From Paracoccaceae bacterium (GTDB lineage: Bacteria > Pseudomonadota > Alphaproteobacteria > Rhodobacterales > Rhodobacteraceae): a stretch of 38,129 bases of DNA. The DNA lies in assembly GCA_007695345.1 (NCBI GenBank), contig REDZ01000125.1:1-38129 (forward strand), given 5' to 3'. Each line of letters begins with the position of its first letter. The stretch's first letter is position 1. The translations under genes were made by a program, and so were the position numbers. The notes under the pieces were generated by a model that saw only the letters and a program-made list of their open reading frames with translations, was not told the origin of the DNA and made no database searches. Positions 27,583 through 38,129 of the stretch are shown here, in pieces.

Positions 27583-29280
27583 CTACGGGGCCTGCGGGAA
27601 CTGGATATCGATGGTGCGGCGGATCACGTCCCCGCCGGGGGCCAGATGCGGGCCGACGGCGAAATCCAGTGTATCGCCTGTAGTCAACGCCACCTCTGCC
27701 GGGCCGAAATCGAACGCCTGCGCCGCGACAATGCCGCTGCCCAGCACCCGATCATGCGTGCGCACAGTGACATCCGCACCATCGCCCGACGGGGGCGTGT
27801 CATGATACCAGCGCCCCGTGACCAGATAGCTGCCGGTCACGGGCGCGGTGAATCGTTCGATGGCGTGATACGCGCCTGTGTCGAACATCGCCCCACCGAT
27901 CCAGTCATGCGAGATCACGAGCGGCCGTAACCCCGGATCACCAAGCGAGGAGGACCATTCCCAATCGATATAGTCCAGCGCGACCTGCGTGCCATCCGCG
28001 CGCTGTGCATGATAGCTCCATGGCGGGCGGCCGAAACTGTAATGCGTATCGACCAGATGGCGCGCGCGCTCGACATGAACAGACAGATTACGGCCCAGAA
28101 TGATGACGGGCTCCGCGCGCAGTTCCGTGACAGGCGGTAGCGGGCCGCCACGGGCATCAAGATAGGATTGCGCGCCCTCGACAATCAGGTTTGCGGGTGC
28201 GCCCCATGCGATGATGGCATCCCCCCCCGCGCCGAAGCTGTAGATGTGGTCCAGCGGGCTGTCGCCGATCCGCTGCGGGCGGCCAAGCGGCAGAAGCTGG
28301 CGCTGCAGCAGGCGAAAAGCATCGGCGGCAGGCATGTCGGTGCCGGTATCGGGGTCATGCAGGCCCATATTCGGCCACCATGGCTGATCGAGCAGCGCAT
28401 ACCACCACGCCCCTGCGACCCCGGCCTCTGCCATCAGCGCCACCATTTTCAGCATGAAACCGGGGGCCTGATCCGGATCGTCGAACCACTTGCCGAACTC
28501 GGTGACATGGATGGGCAGCACTGTGCCGAATTCCGCCATCAGGGCGGTCAGGCGCTCCAGTTCGATCTCGATGGATTCGGGGTGGTCGCGATACAGATGC
28601 ACGGATAATGCATCGCAATATTGCAAGATGCCCTGTTCGAACAGCGCCCGGAAAAACCCCAGCGCCACTGAATGGGTTCCGGTGCACAGTATCTCCACCT
28701 GCGGGTGCGTCGTGGCCAGTTCCGCATGGACGGCACGCAGCATGGCGGCCAGATAGAGGGGCCGGTCCTGTGCGAAGGGACCGCTGACAAAATCATCCGA
28801 GTTGAATTCATTGCCGACCTCTATCCGCGCGATGCCGGGCTGGTAATGGTCCAGCACAGCGCGGATATAGCGGGCCATGGCGCGCTGCGCGTCATCGGAA
28901 AACGGGGTCTGGCCGTTGTCGTAGTTCGGGTGGGTATCGGTGAACAGGATCAGCGGTGCCATTCCCCGCGCGATCGCCTGCGGCAGGAACGCCGCGCGCT
29001 CGGCGCTGAAATCGAACCTGCCGGGATGGGGTTCGGTTGCGGGCCATGACACTTCATCGCGCAGGCTTTGCGCGCCCATATCCTCGACCAGATCCAGAAA
29101 CTCCAGCCGCCAGCCTTGCACGAAATGGGTCTGCACCCCCAGATGGAAGCTGTCCGGCTCTGCACATGCCGGTCCCTGTGGCCCCAACCCAAGGACCAAC
29201 CCCAGAAAAACCCCGCGTTGCCACATCATCCGCCTGATCCTCATGAACCGGAACGCTTTACACCGGGCAGCGCGGATCAC
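27583..29280 (-). CDS. Secreted glycoside hydrolase-like protein (clan A TIM-barrel, GH5/GH39-like)
   Basis: Signal-like MWQRGVFLGLVLGLGPQGPACA; DEVSWPATEPHPGRFDFSAERAAFLPQAIARGMAPLILF; IEVGNEFNS (acid/base NE) and IHVTEFGKWFDDP (nucleophile E). Start probably at an internal Met near the signal peptide. Confidence 0.75.
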   Translation of the reverse strand: MIRAARCKAFRFMRIRRMMWQRGVFLGLVLGLGPQGPACAEPDSFHLGVQTHFVQGWRLEFLDLVEDMGAQSLRDEVSWPATEPHPGRFDFSAERAAFLPQAIARGMAPLILFTDTHPNYDNGQTPFSDDAQRAMARYIRAVLDHYQPGIARIEVGNEFNSDDFVSGPFAQDRPLYLAAMLRAVHAELATTHPQVEILCTGTHSVALGFFRALFEQGILQYCDALSVHLYRDHPESIEIELERLTALMAEFGTVLPIHVTEFGKWFDDPDQAPGFMLKMVALMAEAGVAGAWWYALLDQPWWPNMGLHDPDTGTDMPAADAFRLLQRQLLPLGRPQRIGDSPLDHIYSFGAGGDAIIAWGAPANLIVEGAQSYLDARGGPLPPVTELRAEPVIILGRNLSVHVERARHLVDTHYSFGRPPWSYHAQRADGTQVALDYIDWEWSSSLGDPGLRPLVISHDWIGGAMFDTGAYHAIERFTAPVTGSYLVTGRWYHDTPPSGDGADVTVRTHDRVLGSGIVAAQAFDFGPAEVALTTGDTLDFAVGPHLAPGGDVIRRTIDIQFPQAP

Positions 29281-30848
29281 TACTGGATCGCCGCAACCCG
29301 GTTCAGATAGGCGTCGAGCACGAAATGCCCCTGCGCAAAACTCAGGTGATGGACGCCCTGCGCATCGCCCAGATCGCGCGGCGTGATCCGGCAGATCAGG
29401 GTTTCGCGGTAATCCGTGTCATCCAGCCGGTCCACCCGCATCAGATTGACGCCGTAACCATAGACCCCGTAGCTGTTGTTCTGCGACGGGCGCAGGATCA
29501 TGTCACCGGCGGCAAAGACCGCGCCCGCATTGCGCGCCACATCGCTGCCGATCACGATCGGGTTCAGCGGATGCGGTATCAGCGATTTCAATGCCGGGCC
29601 GTCCACACGGAACAGATAGAGCGCGCTGGAATGGTCCTGAAAGCGATAATGATCGGACAGATTGCTGAACAGCCACCATTCGTTGCCACGGTGGAACAGG
29701 CAGCTATCGGCGGGCAACTGCCCTTCCAGCGCGATGGCGTGGCGTTCCCATTCCAGCGGAAAGCGTGTGGCGCGCCAGATTTCCAGCCGGTTCGTCTGTT
29801 GGGTTTCGGGCATCATGTAGATCGTGCCGTCATGGGCAAAGACCTGCGGAAAGGACAGGTGATAGGGGCAGCGCAGGGCAGTGCCCAGCAGTTCCGGCCT
29901 GCCATCTGTCAGGCGGCAGACGTCTATCCAGGCGTCGCTGCCGGGGGAGTCGAAAGCCTCGTAGAACAGATAGAGCGTGCCGTCATGATTGAACAGGAAC
30001 GGATCGGCCATGGCGCGGCTGAAGCGCGGCAGCGGGCGCAGGCTGGCCAGTTCCGGCTGGCCCGGCGCGCCCTGTCCCAGCCGCAATTCCCAGTAATCCG
30101 ACGGGCGGCCAAGCCGGTCGCGCAGGCGGCTGGTCGCGCGCTGGACGACGGATCGGGCAAGTGCTGCGGGATAGGTGCGCGCCAGTGTCGCGGGCGGCGG
30201 GGCATCATCGGGGCCCATATCCACCCCGGCATCGACCGGGCGGTCACAGGCGCGGCAGCGCAGGGCGCGCTGGACAAGGATCATCGCCTTTTCACACAAA
30301 AAGACCTTGAGCGCGACGGCGCTCGGCTTGATGTTGTATTGCGCGGTGAACACAGGCTGTGCCTGCTCGGCCCCGGTGCGGCGGGTCATCAGCGTAATCG
30401 GCACCAGCGGCGCACCTTCGGCCAGCGCGCGCATGCTGGCCGGACCGACCTCTGCGGCCGGTGCATCCCCGATCCGCAAAGTCCACTCCTCGCATCCCAG
30501 CGCGGCAAGCTGCGCAGGACCAAGCGTCGCGCCACTCAGGGCCAGTGCCAGATCGACCGGACCGGATTCGGGGCCATGCCGGGGCAGTCCCGCAAGGATC
30601 GCATCTGCCCGCGCGGCCGAGAGGCCACGGTAATGCGCAGGTTCGCTCAGCCCCTCCAGAAACAGGGTCAGCGAGAAGGCGGGACGTGCGCTTCCCGCGG
30701 GTGGTCCGCCGGGATGGACGGCTACAAGCTGCAGATCCGGGTCATCAGCGATACGTTCAACCAGAAGCGCCACCCAGATCGGCAGCGCCGCGCCAGGGGT
30801 GTGAACGAGGGCCAGGCGCAACGGGGAATGGTTGCGCATGGGGGCCAT
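29280..30848 (-). CDS. Formyltransferase-like N-terminus plus GIPC-transferase N-terminal-like beta-propeller domain; putative glycan-modifying enzyme
   Basis: MADPFLFNHDGTLYLFYEAFDS…HLSFPQVFAHDGTIYMMPETQQTNRLEIWRATRFPLEWERHAIALEGQLPADSCLFHRGNEWWLFSNLSDHYRF matches my knowledge of the 'glucosamine inositolphosphorylceramide transferase 1 N-terminal' propeller family. Confidence 0.7.
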   Translation of the reverse strand: MAPMRNHSPLRLALVHTPGAALPIWVALLVERIADDPDLQLVAVHPGGPPAGSARPAFSLTLFLEGLSEPAHYRGLSAARADAILAGLPRHGPESGPVDLALALSGATLGPAQLAALGCEEWTLRIGDAPAAEVGPASMRALAEGAPLVPITLMTRRTGAEQAQPVFTAQYNIKPSAVALKVFLCEKAMILVQRALRCRACDRPVDAGVDMGPDDAPPPATLARTYPAALARSVVQRATSRLRDRLGRPSDYWELRLGQGAPGQPELASLRPLPRFSRAMADPFLFNHDGTLYLFYEAFDSPGSDAWIDVCRLTDGRPELLGTALRCPYHLSFPQVFAHDGTIYMMPETQQTNRLEIWRATRFPLEWERHAIALEGQLPADSCLFHRGNEWWLFSNLSDHYRFQDHSSALYLFRVDGPALKSLIPHPLNPIVIGSDVARNAGAVFAAGDMILRPSQNNSYGVYGYGVNLMRVDRLDDTDYRETLICRITPRDLGDAQGVHHLSFAQGHFVLDAYLNRVAAIQ

Positions 30849-30849
30849 C

Positions 30850-33363
30850 CTAGCGGGTCCGCGCAGCAGAGGGCTGGTCGGTCAGTCCGCGCCGACGCAT
30901 CCGGGTTTCAAGGATTGCCGACACGCGCTCGGCATCGGTCTTGATCAGGGCATCCTCATGCCAGCCCGAAAGCGGATAGACCGGCGTATCGGGGGCAAGA
31001 TGGTCGGACCAGCCGAAAAAGCGCGCCTGGGCCTCGGCCGTATGCGCAAGGGTTCTGAACAGGATCACCTCGCCCTGGTATGGCGCGAAGGGGCCTTTGC
31101 GGCTTTCGCGCACAAGTTGATAATTCACCTCGATGGCCAGGCGCTCAGCCTCGGTTTCCGGCTCTGCCCGACCCAGGCGTCGCAGCAGCCCGGTGCCAAG
31201 CTGGTTTTTCAGCAAGAAATCTGTCCAGCCGATCCGGCCGCGCAATTTCTCACTGCAATAATGAGTCCAGCGGCGGGTGCGGATGCTCCAGCGACGCTGG
31301 AACTTCGCGCGCCTGGACATGCCGATAAAGCGGCTGGGCTCCCACGCATCGATCATCACCACCAGTTGTGGGGCTTTGCCCGCCGCGTCCAGTTTTTGCG
31401 CGATTCGCAGCGCCATCAGCCCATCGACGCAATGGCCGCACAGCACCATCGGGCGCGCGCCGAAACGGGCCTGTAACTGCGTCACGGCAGCGGCCGCGAT
31501 GGCGTCGAAATCCTGCTGCTTTAGCCGCTCGAATGCAGGCTGGTCGGGCACGAAGATATTGACGACCTCCAGATCGTCGGACATGCTGCGGGCCAGCGCA
31601 TGATAGAGGAAGGGCTGATTGATCGTGGCGATCACCGGGCTGCCTGCGTGTGCGGGTTTGAGGGTCAGAATATCCCACAGGCGGTTGCTGTCATCTTCCT
31701 GCGGATCATCCCCGTGCACAAGCGCATGGTGCAGGGTGCGGACAAAGCCATCCAGCGTGGGATCGGCCAGGAAATCGGCCAGCGGCATCCGGTAGCCGCA
31801 TTCCGCCTCGGTCCGCGCGATCATGCGCAGCGCCTTGAGCGAATAGCCCCCCAGTTCGAAGAAATCACCCTGGCATTGTTCGGCGGGCAGGTTCAGCACA
31901 TCGGCCCAGATTGCGCGGACCGTGTCATGCAGCGCGGCGTCATCAGGGGGTGCGTCCGAAGCGTTGCGGCGGGCCTGTTCGGCGGGCGCCGCAGGGGCGG
32001 CTTGCACCAGGTCGGGGGCCGGGGCATCCAGCGGGATATCGGCAAGCGTGGCGTCAGGATCGGCCAGGCACAGTTCGAAACTGCGCAGCAACAGATCAGC
32101 CAGCCGTTCCACCGTGTCGGTCCGGAACAGCGAATCCTGATAGTCGATCATCAACTTCCAGCCCGCATCGCGCCCGATGATCTGGACATTCATGTCATAG
32201 AACACGCCTGGCATATGCGACGGGACCGAAATCATCCGGAACCGGCCATAGCTGCGTTCCTGCAGGAACACCCGCTGCATGTTCAGGTTGATCGACACCA
32301 GCGGCGTGCGGCTGCTGTCGCGCGGCAGTTTCAACCGGCGCACTACAGCATCGAAGGGGCAGGACTGATGCAACAGCCCCTCCTGCACCACATCGCGCAC
32401 CCCTGCCAGATGCGCGCGCAGCGTGGCATCGGGCTGCACCGGGATGCGCAGCGCCAGCGTGTTGATAAAGACGCCGATCAGTTTCTCGATCTCGATATCC
32501 GTGCGCCCGGCGGCCGGGGCAGCAAAGGACACTTCTGCCGCGCCCGTCCAGCGGTGCAGCGCCGCGCTCATGACCGCCGCGCCCAGCGTGAAGAAGGATA
32601 TGCCCATCGATTTGTTGAAGGCGTTCATCCGCGTGTCGAAATCGGACGGAAAGGGGCGGATCAGCGTCTTGCCCGAGGTTGCGCGCACAGCCGGGCGCGG
32701 GAAATCCGTGGGCAGTTCGAAATAGGGCGCGCCGCGCAGCTTGTCGTCCCAGTAGCGCGCATCCTCATCCAGCGCGCCGGTCTGTTCCAACTCGCGTTCC
32801 CAAAGCGCGAAATCACCGTATTGCAGGGCCAGATCGGGCAGGTCGGGGGTGCGGCCCTCGTCCATGGCCTGCATGATCTGCCCCAGCTCATGCCCCAGAA
32901 CCCCGATCGAGAACCCGTCAAACACGATATGATGCGCGACGATCAGCAGCGCCGCGCGGTCGGCGGCCAGTTGCACCAGCGTCACGCGCAACTGGCCGGG
33001 GCTGTTCAGGTCAAAGGGGTGCGCGGCCAGTTCACGCGCCATGGCGGCCACGCGGGGTTCATGGTCCTGCGCGGGCATGGGGCGCAGATCGACCACGCCC
33101 AGCCGGAAACGCACCTGATGCACGACCTCTTGCCACAGATCCTGCGCGTCCTCGACAAAGCGGGTGCGCAGGATCTCATGCCGTTCGGCGATCTGCTGAA
33201 AGGCAGTTTCGATATCAGCGGCCTTGAACGCCCCGCGAATCTCCCACCGCACGGCGATGTTCAGCTCGGGGTCGCCGGGCTTGGCCTGTTCCTGAAACCA
33301 GAATCGTCTCTGTGCGGACGTAGCGGGAAATCTTGCAATAACTTCTGAAAAGTTGAGCGGCAT
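30850..33363 (-). CDS. Stand-alone NRPS terminal protein: C-PCP-TE, no adenylation domain
   Basis: C domain (TSAQRRFWFQEQAKPGDPELNIA…IVAHHIVFDGFS); PCP (DTVRAIWADVLNLPAEQCQGDFFELGGYSLKALRMI); alpha/beta-hydrolase TE (PMVLCGHCVDGLMALRIAQKL…VVMIDAWEP…LSGWHEDALIK). Start set at MPLNFSEVIARF (33363); the ORF track starts at 33390. Confidence 0.92.
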   Translation of the reverse strand: MPLNFSEVIARFPATSAQRRFWFQEQAKPGDPELNIAVRWEIRGAFKAADIETAFQQIAERHEILRTRFVEDAQDLWQEVVHQVRFRLGVVDLRPMPAQDHEPRVAAMARELAAHPFDLNSPGQLRVTLVQLAADRAALLIVAHHIVFDGFSIGVLGHELGQIMQAMDEGRTPDLPDLALQYGDFALWERELEQTGALDEDARYWDDKLRGAPYFELPTDFPRPAVRATSGKTLIRPFPSDFDTRMNAFNKSMGISFFTLGAAVMSAALHRWTGAAEVSFAAPAAGRTDIEIEKLIGVFINTLALRIPVQPDATLRAHLAGVRDVVQEGLLHQSCPFDAVVRRLKLPRDSSRTPLVSINLNMQRVFLQERSYGRFRMISVPSHMPGVFYDMNVQIIGRDAGWKLMIDYQDSLFRTDTVERLADLLLRSFELCLADPDATLADIPLDAPAPDLVQAAPAAPAEQARRNASDAPPDDAALHDTVRAIWADVLNLPAEQCQGDFFELGGYSLKALRMIARTEAECGYRMPLADFLADPTLDGFVRTLHHALVHGDDPQEDDSNRLWDILTLKPAHAGSPVIATINQPFLYHALARSMSDDLEVVNIFVPDQPAFERLKQQDFDAIAAAAVTQLQARFGARPMVLCGHCVDGLMALRIAQKLDAAGKAPQLVVMIDAWEPSRFIGMSRRAKFQRRWSIRTRRWTHYCSEKLRGRIGWTDFLLKNQLGTGLLRRLGRAEPETEAERLAIEVNYQLVRESRKGPFAPYQGEVILFRTLAHTAEAQARFFGWSDHLAPDTPVYPLSGWHEDALIKTDAERVSAILETRMRRRGLTDQPSAARTR

Positions 33364-33484
33364 CCATTCTCGAACTCCGAAAAGGCACACTCCATTATGT
33401 TAAGAGGGTAAGCGATTCTCGGATTTCCACCAAATGGAATCACAGGGGGCAGAGCGCCCTCTGGCGCGTTCCTGCGCATTGTGA

Positions 33485-37097
<3,613 letters not shown>

Positions 37098-37100
37098 GAA

Positions 37101-37853
37101 TTATTGCGCCGTATAGGCCCCGTCCACCAAATGGTAGCTGCCGGTGATGAAACTCGCGCGGTCCGACAGCAGGAAACAGGTCAGCGCCGAGACTTCCTCT
37201 GACGTGCCGATGCGCCCCATCGGGTGCAGCGCGGCAAGGCCGTCCAGCATGTCCTGCGGCAGATTATCGGTCAGAAGCGGGGTCGCGATAAAGGCAGGCC
37301 CGACCGCGTTGATGCGCACGCCCTTTTGCGCATATTCCATCGCGGCCGTCTTGGTCAGACCCAGAAGTGCATGTTTCGACGCGACATAGGCCGAGGATTG
37401 GGCAAACCCGACCGATCCCAGGATCGAGGCCATGTTCACGATCGCCCCGCCGCCTGCACGTTCCATCGCAGGGATCTGGTAGCGCATGCCATAAAACACG
37501 CCGTCCAGATTGACCGCCATGACCTTGCGCCATTCGTCCAGCGGATACTCGCCCACGGGCGCCTGCGCCCCGCCGATCCCGGCATTGTTGACCGCCAGAT
37601 GCAGGGCACCCGTCTCGGATTCCGCCAGCGCGACCAGCGCTTCCATCGCGGCGGGGTCGCTGACATCGGCAGCTTTGCTCAGCGCATGGCCGTCCTGGTC
37701 CATTATGCTGGCAGCGATGCTGTTGCAGGCGGTCTGATCGCGGTCCGATACGATCACGGTGGCCCCCAGCGCGGCCAATTCGCGCGCTACGGCCTCACCA
37801 ATGCCAGAGGCGGCACCTGTCACGATTGCGGTCTTTCCTGCAAAGCTGATCAT
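37101..37853 (-). CDS. SDR-family NAD(P)-dependent oxidoreductase
   Basis: Rossmann TGAASGIGEAVAREL, LAVNNAGIGG, Ser plus YVASKHALLGLTK (YxxxK). Confidence 0.95.
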   Translation of the reverse strand: MISFAGKTAIVTGAASGIGEAVARELAALGATVIVSDRDQTACNSIAASIMDQDGHALSKAADVSDPAAMEALVALAESETGALHLAVNNAGIGGAQAPVGEYPLDEWRKVMAVNLDGVFYGMRYQIPAMERAGGGAIVNMASILGSVGFAQSSAYVASKHALLGLTKTAAMEYAQKGVRINAVGPAFIATPLLTDNLPQDMLDGLAALHPMGRIGTSEEVSALTCFLLSDRASFITGSYHLVDGAYTAQ

Positions 37854-37922
37854 CGCGAATCCCCCTCTGGGTCATGTGCTTCAAGATGGTTCTGCGCGTT
37901 CTGTCGCACATCCTGCGACGGG

Positions 37923-37964
37923 CCGCCTTGCGCTATCGCAAACCAGGGCGCAGCCGCAAGGCGG
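37923..37964. repeat. Inverted repeat CCGCCTTGCG-N22-CGCAAGGCGG
   Basis: Perfect 10-bp arms read directly (37923-37932 / 37955-37964) between the SDR gene and tRNA-Leu. Confidence 0.65.
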
Positions 37965-38075
37965 GCCAAATGGCACAGAAGAAGTTCCCGTGTGCACTGA
38001 TGATTTTTCCGGAAGGGCTGTCAACAACCTGCCCATGCATTTCGTCCATGATACAGGCCAAATGCCTGAAAAACA

Positions 38076-38129
38076 TGGTGCCCAGGAGAGGACTCGAACC
38101 TCCACGCCCGTACGGGCACTAGCACCTGA
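38076..38129 (-). tRNA. Partial tRNA-Leu (CAG anticodon), 3' portion; 5' part lies outside the window
   Basis: Reverse complement TCAGGTGCTAGTGCCCGTACGGGCGTGGAGGTTCGAGTCCTCTCCTGGGCACCA: anticodon arm, long variable arm (TGCCCGTACGGGCG), T-loop GGTTCGAGTCC, encoded CCA. Confidence 0.88.

Noticed and set aside
29325-30944. Long + strand ORFs (also 31600-33348, 35838-37202, 788-1864, 3221-4072)
   Set aside because: Shadow ORFs opposite well-supported minus-strand genes, with no recognisable motifs.
38076-38129. tRNA-Leu as an integration site for a genomic island covering the window
   Set aside because: No integrase and no direct repeat of the tRNA 3' end seen in the window; the genes nearest the tRNA look like core genes.

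Overview
High-GC window that looks alphaproteobacterial (Rhodobacteraceae-like; inference from gene content and composition). The core, about 5.8-33.4 kb, is an exopolysaccharide (EPS) locus with Wzx/Wzy/Wzc/OPX components, an initiating sugar transferase and several glycosyltransferases. A split hybrid NRPS/PKS assembly line sits at its two ends. At the left end is a megasynthase of about 9.8 kb with the order [decayed adenylation-like domain]-PCP-KS-AT-ACP-AMT(class III aminotransferase)-C-A-PCP and no TE. Its N-terminal A-like domain is cut by a single in-frame TAG at 6443-6445. At the right end is a separate C-PCP-TE protein with no A domain and a Cys in the nucleophile-elbow position of the TE (GHCVDG). 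An Sfp-type PPTase overlaps the stop codon of an EPS glycosyltransferase (ATGA), and the C-PCP-TE gene is packed directly against a GIPC-transferase-like glycan enzyme and a secreted glycoside hydrolase. This suggests a beta-amino-acyl-glycyl (lipo)peptide made together with, and possibly attached to, a polysaccharide. Flanking genes are a MacA/FtsX/LolD-type ABC exporter, a truncated cardiolipin-synthase-like remnant, bluB behind a recognisable cobalamin riboswitch, a P-type ATPase, an SDR oxidoreductase and a partial tRNA-Leu(CAG). No CRISPR array, rRNA or intact insertion sequence was seen. All calls are by eye from sequence; no searches were run.
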